Of a DNA stretch of 64,000 nt, positions 54,439-63,291 are shown one piece after another (position 1 is the stretch's first letter; every line of letters begins with the position of its first letter). The stretch lies in contig NZ_CP110921.1 of NCBI RefSeq assembly GCF_026247885.1, positions 1,426,001-1,490,000 of the forward strand. The letters run 5' to 3'. The notes beneath the pieces were generated by a model. The model worked only from the letters and a program-made list of their open reading frames with translations, was not told the DNA's origin and did no database searches. The DNA is from Methylococcus mesophilus. Its GTDB lineage: Bacteria; Pseudomonadota; Gammaproteobacteria; Methylococcales; Methylococcaceae. A program made the translations under genes and the position numbers.

Positions 54439-56937
54439 TTACCGGCGCTGTAAGCGCAGGGAATTCAACACGACGGAAACGGAACTGAAAGCCATGGCCC
54501 CGGCCGCGATCATGGGACTCAGCCGCCCCATGACTGCGAGCGGGATGGCGATCGTATTGTAGCCGAAGGCCCAAGCGAGATTTTGATGGACGACCTGCAG
54601 CGTGAAGTGGCTAAGCGCCATACCGTCCGCCACCCGGCTGATGTCGCCCTGGCTGATGATCATGTCGGCGGTCTGGATAGCCACGTCGGTACCACTGCCT
54701 ATCGCAAAGCTCACGTCCGCGGCGGCCAGCGCGGGCGCGTCGTTGACGCCGTCGCCGATCATCCCTACCCGCTCCCCCTGCTCCTGCAGGGCGCGGATGA
54801 TCTCCAGCTTCTGCTCCGGGCGGGCGCGGGCAGTCACTTCCGCGATGCCCACCTGCTGCGCGATGTGCTGGGCAGCCGCTTCCACGTCGCCGGTCACCAT
54901 CAGAGTCCGGACGTCCAGGTCCTGCAGCCTTTCGATGGCGGCCAGCGCGTGCTCGCGGGGCCGGTCCGCAATGCCGAACACCGCCGCGAGCTTGCCGTCC
55001 AGCGCCATGAAAACCGGCGTCTTGCCCTGCCCGGCCAGGCTCGAAGCCGGCTCCAGGGCCGCGGCAAGATCGACGCCGGAGTCCACCAGCCATTCAGCAT
55101 TGCCAATCAGCACCTCGCGGCGCTCTACCCGCGCGCGGATGCCACGTCCCGGCACGCTGTCGAATTCATGGGAAACCAGGGGTTCGGCTCCAGCGTCCTG
55201 CGCCTTGCGCACGATGGCCCGCGCCAGGAAATGCTCGGAGTCAATTTCCGCCGCCGCCGCCAAGCCCAGCAACCGGGGCTCACCCAGCCGCGAAAACCGG
55301 ACGATGTCGGTGACTTCCGGCTTCCCCTCGGTGATGGTGCCGGTCTTATCAAACACGACCGCGGTGAGTTTCGACGCCATCTCCAGACTTTCGCCATTGC
55401 GGATGTAGATGCCCTTGCGGGCGGCCTGTCCGGTGCCGACCATGATCGCCGCCGGCGTCGCCAGACCCAGCGCGCAGGGACAGGCGATGAGCAGTACCGC
55501 GATGGCGTTGGCGGACGCCCTGGCCACCGATACGCCGAGCCAAGTCCAGCCGATTAACGTGCCGGCGGAAATCACCAGCACGGTCGGCACGAACACTGAC
55601 GAAACCCGATCCACGGTCTTCTGAATCGGGAGCTTCGACGACTGGGCCTGCCCCACCATGTGGATGATCCCGGCCAACACCGTATCCTCCCCCACGGCCG
55701 TGACCCTGACCTGGAGCGCGCCGGTGCCATTGACACAGCCACCGATCACCCGATCGCCGGGCTGCTTGATCACGGGAACGCTTTCGCCGGTCACCATGGA
55801 TTCGTCGATGCCGGAACTGCCGGTGAGGACTTCGCCGTCGGTAGGCAAGCGGTCGCCGGGACGCACGCGCACCACATCACCCACCTTCAAGGCCTCGACC
55901 GGTACCTCGAACTCCCCGCCGTCCTTGAGCAGCGTAGCGGTGGCGGGCTGCAGGTCGAGCAGGCGTCGGATCGCTTCATGGGCACGGCCGCGGGTGGTCT
56001 CCTCCAGGTAGCGCCCGTACAGCACGAAGCTCACGATGGCGGCAGCGGCCTCGAAATAGAGTTCCCCCCGCCGCGTCAGCAAGGCGACGACGCTGGAACC
56101 ATAGGCCGCGCCGACGCCCAGCGCGACCAGGGAGTCCATGTTGGCCGTCCCCTGCCCCGCGAGTCTCCAAGCCTTGGAGAAAAACGAGCGGCCGCTGCCG
56201 AACACCACCGGCGTGGTGAGAATAGCGCTCAACCAAGCCCATGCCCGCCCGTGCGGCATCACCATTCCGAGCACCACCACGGGGGCGCTGAGCAGGGCCG
56301 ACACCAGGGCCTGGCGCCGCGCCAGCCGCAGACGTTCGGCTTCCCGTGCCGCCATGAGTTTGCGCTGGACGATGCTGTCGGCCGCCTGCGCGCGGTAGCC
56401 GATCCGCGCAATGGCTGCCATCACGGCGTCGCGGCTGAGGACGGCCCGGATCGTAGCGGTCTCCGTGGCGAAATTGACCGAAACGTCACGGATACCCGGC
56501 TGCCGCTTCAGCATCATTTCGATGAGCAGCGAGCAGGACACGCAGGTCATCCCTTCGATTGCGAACTGCCATTCGCGCACCGGCCCGTCGCCACCACTGC
56601 CGCCGAGCGCTTCCGGCGCCTGCTTGCGGCGCCCGAGGCTGGCGATCAGATGATCCGCCACCTGCAGCAGATTCGAGCGCGGAAGCAGGTCCGGATTGAA
56701 ACGGATTGCCACCGAACCGAGGTCCGCCACCACCCGGACGGACCGTATCCCGGAATGCTTGAGCAGAAGAATCTGCAAGAGGTAGCAGCGCTCCGCATCC
56801 TTGCGCAGTGCCGGCGCCCGGATCCGGATACGCCGCCGCAAGGCATGCACGACCTCCAGGTTGGGCCAGGCATGGGCGAACGGCGCCGCCGCCGCGGCGC
56901 GGGCCGTCGAAACCTCGGAACCTGTGGCGTCAGACAT
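54439..56937 (-). CDS. P1B-type copper-transporting ATPase
   Basis: An 832-residue metal pump. An N-terminal region without CxxC resembles a degenerate HMA domain, followed by a true HMA with EGMTCVSCSLLIEMML. The membrane metal site CPC lies in LLIACPCALGLATPAAIMVG, the phosphorylation motif is VVFDKTGTITEGKPEV, and the hinge is MIGDGVNDAPALAAADVSF. CPC suggests Cu(I). The N-domain HP signature reads DSEHFLARAIV, with Phe in place of the usual Pro. It overlaps by eight bases the HMA2-like gene upstream, so both are expressed together. Confidence 0.93.
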   Translation of the reverse strand: MSDATGSEVSTARAAAAAPFAHAWPNLEVVHALRRRIRIRAPALRKDAERCYLLQILLLKHSGIRSVRVVADLGSVAIRFNPDLLPRSNLLQVADHLIASLGRRKQAPEALGGSGGDGPVREWQFAIEGMTCVSCSLLIEMMLKRQPGIRDVSVNFATETATIRAVLSRDAVMAAIARIGYRAQAADSIVQRKLMAAREAERLRLARRQALVSALLSAPVVVLGMVMPHGRAWAWLSAILTTPVVFGSGRSFFSKAWRLAGQGTANMDSLVALGVGAAYGSSVVALLTRRGELYFEAAAAIVSFVLYGRYLEETTRGRAHEAIRRLLDLQPATATLLKDGGEFEVPVEALKVGDVVRVRPGDRLPTDGEVLTGSSGIDESMVTGESVPVIKQPGDRVIGGCVNGTGALQVRVTAVGEDTVLAGIIHMVGQAQSSKLPIQKTVDRVSSVFVPTVLVISAGTLIGWTWLGVSVARASANAIAVLLIACPCALGLATPAAIMVGTGQAARKGIYIRNGESLEMASKLTAVVFDKTGTITEGKPEVTDIVRFSRLGEPRLLGLAAAAEIDSEHFLARAIVRKAQDAGAEPLVSHEFDSVPGRGIRARVERREVLIGNAEWLVDSGVDLAAALEPASSLAGQGKTPVFMALDGKLAAVFGIADRPREHALAAIERLQDLDVRTLMVTGDVEAAAQHIAQQVGIAEVTARARPEQKLEIIRALQEQGERVGMIGDGVNDAPALAAADVSFAIGSGTDVAIQTADMIISQGDISRVADGMALSHFTLQVVHQNLAWAFGYNTIAIPLAVMGRLSPMIAAGAMAFSSVSVVLNSLRLQRR

Positions 56938-57514
56938 TGCGGGGACGCCGTGACCGGACCAAAAGGAAAATCATGTAGAACACCGCCATCCACTCGTAGC
57001 GGTAGCGAAATGGCTGTCGCAGCCAGTGCTGGGTGATGAGGTGCCAATGCAGCTTGATGAGATAGAGCACCAGCACGTCGTTGAAGAATTCTATCAACCC
57101 TCTTTCACGGGCCGGCGTCAGCAGCTTGGGCGAATTTTTCACGCTTCGCTTGGCGAGGATTTTCATGGCCGCCAGGGTCTCTCCCGCCTCCTGTGCTTTT
57201 TCCCGCAGCCAGCCGATAGGCCCGCCCATCGGGACGCTCACGGCCCCCTGCGCCCGGCCGGCCTGCCCGACGCCGGCGTCGACGAGTTGGCCCAGCCCCC
57301 GCCCAATGGCTTTGAGGTCGCAGACGGCGATGTCGAAGCGCACCGACAGCTTGCGGCTGCCAGGCGACAGGCTGACCCGGTAAACGCCGTCGAGCGCACG
57401 CAGGACCGACTCGATCTGAGCGCGCGCCGAAACCTCGCAGAGTTCCGCCGGCAGATCGAATCGCACGTGACCGGAACCGCTGTAGCGCAAAATTATCTGT
57501 TTTTTCAGTGACAT
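56930..57514 (-). CDS. HMA2-like domain membrane protein
   Basis: A 194-residue protein. The first 85 residues form a ferredoxin-like HMA2-type domain lacking CxxC (SGHVRFDLPAELCEVSARAQ, VYRVSLSPGSRKLSVRFD). An amphipathic middle part follows. The C-terminus has a hydrophobic stretch (WMAVFYMIFLLVRSRR) that may anchor it. It resembles the degenerate first domain of the downstream ATPase. Overlap with the ATPase gene points to a joint role, perhaps in assembling or regulating the pump. No ligand residues are evident. Confidence 0.65.
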   Translation of the reverse strand: MSLKKQIILRYSGSGHVRFDLPAELCEVSARAQIESVLRALDGVYRVSLSPGSRKLSVRFDIAVCDLKAIGRGLGQLVDAGVGQAGRAQGAVSVPMGGPIGWLREKAQEAGETLAAMKILAKRSVKNSPKLLTPARERGLIEFFNDVLVLYLIKLHWHLITQHWLRQPFRYRYEWMAVFYMIFLLVRSRRPRNV

Positions 57515-57565
57515 GATCTCAAGGTCAGACGATAACAGGCTGCCGGCGGGTTTTTATCCGTGTAT

Positions 57566-58000
57566 TCAGGCGTCACCCCGTTCCGAGCCTTCCTGACGCT
57601 CGGCCAGCATATCTTCCAGGTTTTCCCGCTGCTGAAGAATGAAATCCTTGCCGCCTTCCGCCACGCTCATAGCCGAGCCGACGATTTCCTTGCGGTATTT
57701 GTGAATGTAATAGCCCGCCGCCATGCCGAGACCGAACAGAACCAACGGATGGGTGAATACCCGCTTCAGCAACGACCTTCCGGTGTGCGTCCCCGCCGTC
57801 GCGGCGGCCCCAACCGCTGCGCCCTTGGCCACCGCGGCGGCGTTGTGGGACGACTGGACCAGATGGCGGGCGCCTTGCATCGCACCGTGACTCATCATGC
57901 CCTCCATGCCGGCCATCGGACCCATCATCCCGTGCTCCATCGCCTTGGCCGCACCTGCCGCCACTTCCGTCATCGCTTTCCCGCCGTGTACATGAGCCAT
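57566..58000 (-). CDS. His/Met-rich small membrane protein
   Basis: A 144-residue protein of no family known to me. The first 45 residues are rich in Met and His (AHVHGGKAM, MEHGMMGPMAGMEGMMSHGA), a composition typical of copper-binding tails. Then come an alanine/glycine-rich stretch, one membrane segment (HPLVLFGLGMAAGYYIHKYR) and a charged C-terminal helix (RENLEDMLAERQEGSER). It sits 51 bases upstream of the HMA2-like gene on the same strand, so a metal-delivery role beside the ATPase is plausible. Confidence 0.65.
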   Translation of the reverse strand: MAHVHGGKAMTEVAAGAAKAMEHGMMGPMAGMEGMMSHGAMQGARHLVQSSHNAAAVAKGAAVGAAATAGTHTGRSLLKRVFTHPLVLFGLGMAAGYYIHKYRKEIVGSAMSVAEGGKDFILQQRENLEDMLAERQEGSERGDA

Positions 58001-58083
58001 GATCTAGTTCCTCGTTGACTATGCCGAATATTCCGACGCCCCGCCCGTCAGGGGAGCGATCGAGAGCCGGCCCCGATTATCGG

Positions 58084-58287
58084 TCATTTGTTCGAATGAG
58101 GTAAATCCGGCGCTTCCCCATGGCAGGGGGGGGCCTCGGCAAGGATCTCGTACTCGTGAAGCATCGCGTAGATGCCCTGGCAGCCTTCACAGCAGAAAAC
58201 CTTGAGCCCGCCCGTGGTGTTCAGGGGAAAGCCCGGCGGAATCACGGGCAGGCTGCACAAGTCACAAACACGCGGTTCGGTGTCCAT
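58084..58287 (-). CDS. Small Cys-rich metal-binding protein
   Basis: A 67-residue protein with RVCDLCSLPVIPPGF near the N-terminus and VFCCEGCQGIYAMLHEYEIL after it. This matches the cysteine-rich domain found at the N-terminus of FixI/CcoI-type P1B-ATPases, here as a separate polypeptide. The C-terminus is His/Cys-containing (PPCHGEAPDLPHSNK). It is the first gene of the metal operon with the His/Met-rich protein, the HMA2-like protein and the ATPase, and probably binds or delivers copper. Confidence 0.75.
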   Translation of the reverse strand: MDTEPRVCDLCSLPVIPPGFPLNTTGGLKVFCCEGCQGIYAMLHEYEILAEAPPCHGEAPDLPHSNK

Positions 58288-58344
58288 CCATCGTCTCCTT
58301 GATGTCTCTTACGAAAAATCAATCAAACCTAGGCAGTTATAATA

Positions 58345-58380
58345 AAAAACTCCGCAGCGGCTTGCACAGCCTGCGGAGTT
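58345..58380 (-). terminator. Intrinsic terminator of the 90-residue membrane protein gene
   Basis: AACTCCGCAG (58348-58357) and CTGCGGAGTT (58371-58380) pair around a 13-base loop. On the minus strand the stem is followed by TTTTTATTATA, 33 bases past the stop of the gene at 58413. Confidence 0.85.
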
Positions 58381-58412
58381 CACGCTGGCCTATCCGGCCG
58401 GAGGACGGAAAT

Positions 58413-58685
58413 TCAGTGACAGCTGAAGCTTATGGTCGCAGCTTCGGCGCCGTCGCCGGAGCCGCGAATGGCGCGGCTGGAAGCTTTCATGAGGGCGATT
58501 CGGAGAGCACCGGTCAGACTGGTCCCCAGGCCGACCTGAGTGGCAATCGCAGGCACCAGGATCAATGAAGCGAAGGCGAGGCCGGTGCCGATCAGCAGCG
58601 GTCCGATGGGCGCATCCTGTTTCCGCGCGCGGGCCGTTTTCGGCTTTTCGACGGTTTTCACATGGGCTACCTGGGAATTTTTCAT
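58413..58685 (-). CDS. Small single-pass membrane protein, unknown function
   Basis: A 90-residue protein starting MKNSQVAHVKTVEKPKTARA, a basic cytoplasmic part. One hydrophobic segment (IGPLLIGTGLAFASLILVPA) follows, then a small-residue-rich C-terminus ending in SFSCH. I do not recognise a family. It has its own terminator and lies between the metal operon and the TauE/SafE-like gene. The Cys-x-His-type end could bind metal, but that is speculation. The 322-base gap to the next gene (58686-59007) shows nothing further. Confidence 0.5.
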   Translation of the reverse strand: MKNSQVAHVKTVEKPKTARARKQDAPIGPLLIGTGLAFASLILVPAIATQVGLGTSLTGALRIALMKASSRAIRGSGDGAEAATISFSCH

Positions 58686-59007
58686 GTTCGGCTCGCTCTG
58701 ATGAGAATGAATGCTGCGACGAAACAATCTTTTTCAACATTCGTGCCCAATGCCTAGTCGCTTGATTCGCAAGCGCCAACGACTCAACTGAGGATCAGGG
58801 ATACAGATAGGCATGGCGTATCACACAGGCAAACTGTGTGATATCCCACACCTCTCCCGCACGACCCAGCTCCCGATTCGCGCCAAGGCCTGCCGATCCG
58901 GCCGGATTTGACGCCGGACAAGCTGGCAGAAAATCTGCACGCCTTATAATCTCCGAGGCCTCTTGGCTGTCTTCACACCTCATCCGTACCACAACCCGAT
59001 CGGAAAC

Positions 59008-59940
59008 ATGAACTCGACCAACGCAGCGAACCGGCAATCCCTCGCGAGTCCCTCAGCCTGGCTCACAAGGCCAGGCGCGATCGTCCTGGGACTCCTGGGT
59101 GTCATCGCGATCCTCTTCCTGGACGAACGCATGGGCGCTCTGGCCCAAATGCCAGCGCTCGGGCGCGACATGAACTACTGGCTGCTGTTCGTGACCGGTC
59201 TTCTGACCGGTTTCCATTGCGTCGGCATGTGCGGGGCGCTGGTGCTTGCCTATGCCACCAAACCCGCCAGCGGCGGCAAGCCCTCTCCGCTCTCCCACCT
59301 GCTCTACGGTACCGGCAAGACCCTGTCCTATACCTTGATCGGCGCGGTTTTCGGCCTGATCGGATCGATTTTTTCGTTCTCGCCGGTGCTTCGGGGCGCC
59401 ATCGGCATCGCCGCCGGCCTGTTCCTGGTCCTGTTCAGCTTAGGCACGCTGCGCTGGGTGCCGGCCTTGAGCCATTTCCAGATCAAGACCCCGGGCTTCC
59501 TGCTACGGTTCATCGGCACCCAGTCGAGGCAGTCCCACAGCCCCTTCGTCATCGGCCTGCTCAACGGTCTCATGATCATCTGCGGTCCGCTGCAAGCCAT
59601 GTATGTCATGGCCGCGGGCACCGGCAGCCCGGTCGAAGGAGCCCTGCTGATGTTCTTTTTCGGTCTGGGGACGCTGCCGGTGATGCTCAGCTTCGGCTGG
59701 TTCGCCGCGCTCATTTCGGCCGGACTGAAACCCAAGCTGGTCCGCTTCTCCGGCATCATCGTGCTGATCCTGGGAATACTGATGGTCAATCGCGGCCTCA
59801 AGACCAGCGAAAGCGGATTCGACTTCCACTCCCTGCTGGTGGGGCTCTCCGGCTTCACCGAATCACGCTGGGGCTTCGTGCTCGCCACGCCGGATGCCCC
59901 GCTGCCGCAGGACATGTCCGGGATGCACCACAACCACTGA
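59008..59940 (+). CDS. Sulfite exporter TauE/SafE-type (UreH-like) membrane protein
   Basis: A 310-residue membrane protein with about seven hydrophobic segments. The family signature GLLTGFHCVGMCGALVLAY carries a conserved His and two Cys, and the second repeat has GLLNGLMIICGPLQAMYVM. Members of this group occur beside copper ATPases and cytochrome oxidase assembly genes, and some handle copper or nickel. The C-terminus is His-rich (DMSGMHHNH). ATG at 59008 is used; an earlier in-frame start at 58963 lacks support. Its place beside the metal operon suggests metal transport. Confidence 0.75.
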   Translation: MNSTNAANRQSLASPSAWLTRPGAIVLGLLGVIAILFLDERMGALAQMPALGRDMNYWLLFVTGLLTGFHCVGMCGALVLAYATKPASGGKPSPLSHLLYGTGKTLSYTLIGAVFGLIGSIFSFSPVLRGAIGIAAGLFLVLFSLGTLRWVPALSHFQIKTPGFLLRFIGTQSRQSHSPFVIGLLNGLMIICGPLQAMYVMAAGTGSPVEGALLMFFFGLGTLPVMLSFGWFAALISAGLKPKLVRFSGIIVLILGILMVNRGLKTSESGFDFHSLLVGLSGFTESRWGFVLATPDAPLPQDMSGMHHNH

Positions 59941-60069
59941 AGCCTCTTTCCGTAGGGGCGGGAAGTCGACCGGACGAGAAGCGGCCCTGTGCCGGCGATT
60001 TTGAATCGGCCCGCCGGCACCGCTAGAATCGGCGCCTCTTCTCTCAACTTCCTCCGGCGAACTCCCATC

Positions 60070-60684
60070 TTGCACGACACCGAATTCGAAACCCGCGCGG
60101 CCGAACTGATCGATGCGGGCCGCTTCATCGACGGCCGCGGCTGGGTTCCCGCCACCAGCGGCAATTTTTCCGCCCGCCTGAGCGATGGCCGGATCGCCAT
60201 CACGGTTTCCGGCCGGCATAAGGGCCGCCTGCGCCCCGAGGACATCATGCTGGTGGATGCCGAGGGCCGTTCGCTCGACGGCAAGAAACCCTCAGCGGAA
60301 GCCGTACTGCACACCGGCATCTACCGGCGCTATCCCGATGTCGGCGCCATCCTGCACCCGCACTCGCCGGCCGCTACCCTGCTGTCGCGGCTGGTCGCCG
60401 GCGAAGTGATCCTGGAGGACTACGAGCTTCTGAAGGCGCTGGCCGGCATCGACAGCCACGAGACCCGAGTCGCCGTGCCGATCTTCCCCAACGACCAGAA
60501 CATTCCCCGCCTCGCCCTGAAAGTCGAGGAGTACATCGAGATGCACGGCGACCTTCACGCTTACATCATCGCCGGCCACGGCTTCTACACCTGGGGAAAA
60601 TCGGTTGCCGATGCGCTGCGCCATGTGGAAGCGCTGGAATTCCTCTTCGACCTGGAAACCCGCATACACGGAGTCAAACGATGA
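60070..60684 (+). CDS. mtnB: Methylthioribulose-1-phosphate dehydratase
   Basis: Second enzyme of this part of methionine salvage: dehydrates methylthioribulose-1-phosphate. The 204-residue class-II aldolase fold has PATSGNFSARLSDGRIAITV, SAEAVLHTGIYRRYPDVGAI, LHPHSPAATLLSR (zinc His pair) and YIIAGHGFYTWGKSVADALR (third His). TTG at 60070 gives the expected length; the open frame further upstream has no family match. Its stop overlaps mtnD by four bases. Confidence 0.9.
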   Translation: MHDTEFETRAAELIDAGRFIDGRGWVPATSGNFSARLSDGRIAITVSGRHKGRLRPEDIMLVDAEGRSLDGKKPSAEAVLHTGIYRRYPDVGAILHPHSPAATLLSRLVAGEVILEDYELLKALAGIDSHETRVAVPIFPNDQNIPRLALKVEEYIEMHGDLHAYIIAGHGFYTWGKSVADALRHVEALEFLFDLETRIHGVKR

Positions 60685-61241
60685 GCCTTCTGACCATACA
60701 CCCTGAGTCCGGGACCTCGGCGCCGGAGATCTTCCGCGACGGTGACGCGATTGCGGAGCGGCTGGCTGAAATCGGCGTTTTGTTCGAGCGCTGGCAGGCG
60801 GGCCGGGCATTCGAACCGGATGCCGAGCAGCAGACGATCCTTGCGGCCTACGCCGATTCGGTCGAACGCTTGAAGGCGAAATACGGTTTCGAATCGGCCG
60901 ACGTCATCAGCGTCGGCCCCGATCATCCGCAGAAGGACGAACTGCGGGCACGCTTCCTGAACGAGCATATTCACAGCGATTTCGAAGTTCGCTTCTTCGT
61001 CGAAGGCCGCGGCCTGTTCTACCTTCACCCCGGCGACCGCGTCTACGCCATCCTGTGCGAACGGGGCGACCTCCTGAGCGTCCCCTCAAATACCCGCCAC
61101 TGGTTCGACATGGGCGCCGAACCCTGCCTGAAGTGCATCCGGCTGTTCACCACACCGGAAGGCTGGATAGCGGATTTCACCGGCAACGACATCGGCGAGC
61201 GGTTTCCCAGGCTCGAAGAATATCTGAGGACTTTCGCATGA
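60681..61241 (+). CDS. mtnD: Acireductone dioxygenase
   Basis: A cupin enzyme that oxidises acireductone to the keto-acid precursor of methionine (Fe form) or off-pathway products (Ni form). The 186 residues hold the metal motif in EHIHSDFEVRFFVEG (two His and Glu) and the second His in SNTRHWFDMGAEPCLKCIRL. ATGA overlaps join it to mtnB upstream and mtnC downstream. The bound metal cannot be told from sequence. Confidence 0.93.
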   Translation: MSLLTIHPESGTSAPEIFRDGDAIAERLAEIGVLFERWQAGRAFEPDAEQQTILAAYADSVERLKAKYGFESADVISVGPDHPQKDELRARFLNEHIHSDFEVRFFVEGRGLFYLHPGDRVYAILCERGDLLSVPSNTRHWFDMGAEPCLKCIRLFTTPEGWIADFTGNDIGERFPRLEEYLRTFA

Positions 61242-61921
61242 TCCGGGCGATCCTCACCGACATCGAGGGCACGACCTCCTCGCTGTCCTTCGTGAAAGAA
61301 ACGCTGTTTCCCTATGCCCGCGCCCGAATGGCGGATTTCGTCCGCGGCCGCGCCGACGACGCCGCCGTACGAGGCCTGCTCGCCGATGCCAAGGCTGCGG
61401 CCGGAGACGCTTCGTTGGACGATGAAGGCGTCATCGCCCAGTTCATCCGCTGGATCGACGAAGACCGCAAGATCACGCCGCTCAAGGCTATTCAGGGCCT
61501 GATCTGGGAAGAGGGCTACCGCAATGGCGATTTTTTCGGGCACGTGTACGACGATGCCGTGCGACGGCTCAAAGCCTGGCATGAACAGGGTATCGACCTG
61601 TATGTGTTCTCCTCGGGCTCGGTCCATGCCCAGCAACTGCTGTTCGGCCATACCCGCTTCGGCGATCTCAAACCGCTGTTTTCCGGCTACTTCGATACCC
61701 GCATCGGCGCGAAGCAGGAACCCGACGCCTACCGTGACATCGCCCGGCAAATAGACCTGCCGCCCGACGAAATCCTCTTCCTCTCGGATATCGAAGGCGA
61801 GCTGAATGCCGCCTGGGAAGCGGGCTTAAAGACGTTCCTGCTGGTCCGCGACGGCGGGACGAAGACCAGCGATCATCCCCAGGGAGCGGACTTCGACGCC
61901 ATCCAGCCGGAACTCTTCTAA
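61238..61921 (+). CDS. mtnC: Enolase-phosphatase E1
   Basis: A HAD-family bifunctional enzyme of methionine salvage that enolises and dephosphorylates diketo-methylthiopentyl-1-phosphate to acireductone. The 227 residues begin IRAILTDIEGTTSSLSFVKE (nucleophile Asp and E-G-T), with VFSSGSVHAQQLLFGHT and a later LFLSDIEGELNAAWEAGLK. ATG at 61238 overlaps the mtnD stop. The mtnA and mtnK/mtnN genes are not in the window. Confidence 0.93.
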   Translation: MIRAILTDIEGTTSSLSFVKETLFPYARARMADFVRGRADDAAVRGLLADAKAAAGDASLDDEGVIAQFIRWIDEDRKITPLKAIQGLIWEEGYRNGDFFGHVYDDAVRRLKAWHEQGIDLYVFSSGSVHAQQLLFGHTRFGDLKPLFSGYFDTRIGAKQEPDAYRDIARQIDLPPDEILFLSDIEGELNAAWEAGLKTFLLVRDGGTKTSDHPQGADFDAIQPELF

Positions 61922-62162
61922 ACCTCCGAAACGCCGCAGGTTGCCGCAATCCGGACCGCGATTTGAAACAGTTTCGTAACATTCGAAGGGTTGATTTCAG
62001 ACGTTCATAGCGCTTACAGTTCGGCCTTTGCCCGATTTGGGTGCGGCGATGCCGCCCCTCGGGCCACCAGGATGTCGCAAAAGCCACTGGCAACGGGCTC
62101 CGGCCTCAGCGGCTTTTTCCGCACCCTGTCATCAAGATGTTCGACTACCGATAGGGGTAATA

Positions 62163-62750
62163 ATGGGATTCAATTCGTCCTTGCGCCCGCCCGTGCGCGC
62201 ATCCGAACCCAATCTCAGCCGCCGCAGTTTTCTCACTCGTGCAGGGATCGCCGCCACCGGGGCCCTGCTGATTCCCAGCTTCGATGCCTACGCGTACTCC
62301 TTGAGCAGAGAGCGCACCCTGTATCTCTACAACAAGCATACCGGCGAAGACTTGACCCTGGTATGCTGCCCGGAGCGAAATTACGACCGCGGTCTGCTGC
62401 GGCAATTCAGCCACTTCCTTCGGGATCATCACGCCGAGGAAAGCTATCCCATGGATCCGGGGCTGATCGACATTCTCTACGCGATTTCCGCAATGACCCG
62501 CTCCAGCGGCACCTTCGAAATCATTTCCGGCTATCGCGCCCCGGAAACCAACCGGATGCTGCGCAAGCACAGCCACGGTGTGGCGGAACACAGCCTGCAC
62601 ATGGAGGGAAAGGCGATTGATCTGCGCATGAGCGACGTCAGCACCCGAGCGATTCGTAAGACCGCGCTGGCGCTGCAGTACGGCGGCGTAGGTTATTACC
62701 GCCGCGCCGATTTCGTTCATCTGGACACGGGGCGCATCCGCTCCTGGTAA
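62163..62750 (+). CDS. YcbK/DUF882-family peptidase, Tat-exported
   Basis: A 195-residue protein with a twin-arginine signal (NLSRRSFLTRAGIAATGALL). The DUF882 (peptidase M15-like) domain shows YNKHTGEDLTLVCC, EIISGYRAPETNRML, HGVAEHSLHMEGKAIDLRM (zinc-binding His and Asp) and GGVGYYRRADFVHLDTGRI. It probably cuts peptidoglycan peptides in the periplasm. The ATG at 62163 is preceded by AGGGGTAAT. The 241 bases before it contain its promoter and no gene. Confidence 0.9.
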   Translation: MGFNSSLRPPVRASEPNLSRRSFLTRAGIAATGALLIPSFDAYAYSLSRERTLYLYNKHTGEDLTLVCCPERNYDRGLLRQFSHFLRDHHAEESYPMDPGLIDILYAISAMTRSSGTFEIISGYRAPETNRMLRKHSHGVAEHSLHMEGKAIDLRMSDVSTRAIRKTALALQYGGVGYYRRADFVHLDTGRIRSW

Positions 62751-62927
62751 GGCCCTCGGCCGGACACGCTGGACAGGTCGGGCCCGCTTGCGCAAACTAT
62801 GCGGGACCCGCCGTACGGTCGCCGGTGCCCTCCGCGGCCGGCCTATCGCTTGCCCGGTTCTTTTCAGGATACTCCGGCCGCGGGACGAGACGGTTCGCCC
62901 ACCTTTGGAATGGATACTCGCCTACGC

Positions 62928-63272
62928 ATGAAAACCCTGCGCCTCATCCTGCTGTGCTTGATCTTCACCACCGCCCAAAATGCCGCAGCCATGGGACCGA
63001 ACACGCTGAAGGGCCCCATGAGCTTCATCGAAGTGCTCAATGAGGTATTGATCATGCGGCCGGTCGGCCTGGTGGCCACGATCGTCGGCACGACGCTTTT
63101 CCTGGCAACCAGCCCCTTCACCGGCATCGCCTCGGCGGCCGAGCCACACGACGCCTTCCGCAAGGCCGGCGATGCTTTGGTGGTAGGACCGGCGGCGTTT
63201 ACTTTCTCCCGCCCGTTCGGCGTCTACGGCTACAACCCGAAAGGGGTTTATCCGGACCGCCGGCCGGACTGA
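62928..63272 (+). CDS. Small exported or membrane protein, unknown function
   Basis: A 114-residue protein with a signal-like N-terminus (LRLILLCLIFTTAQNAAA) and a second hydrophobic stretch (GLVATIVGTTLFLATSPFTG). The C-terminus reads FTFSRPFGVYGYNPKGVYPD. Similar short proteins are annotated only as hypothetical. ATG at 62928 is chosen to start the signal; ATG at 62910 is an alternative. It precedes tpm by 19 bases and may share its transcript. Confidence 0.6.
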   Translation: MKTLRLILLCLIFTTAQNAAAMGPNTLKGPMSFIEVLNEVLIMRPVGLVATIVGTTLFLATSPFTGIASAAEPHDAFRKAGDALVVGPAAFTFSRPFGVYGYNPKGVYPDRRPD

Positions 63273-63291
63273 GCGCGGAAATTCGCAGGCC

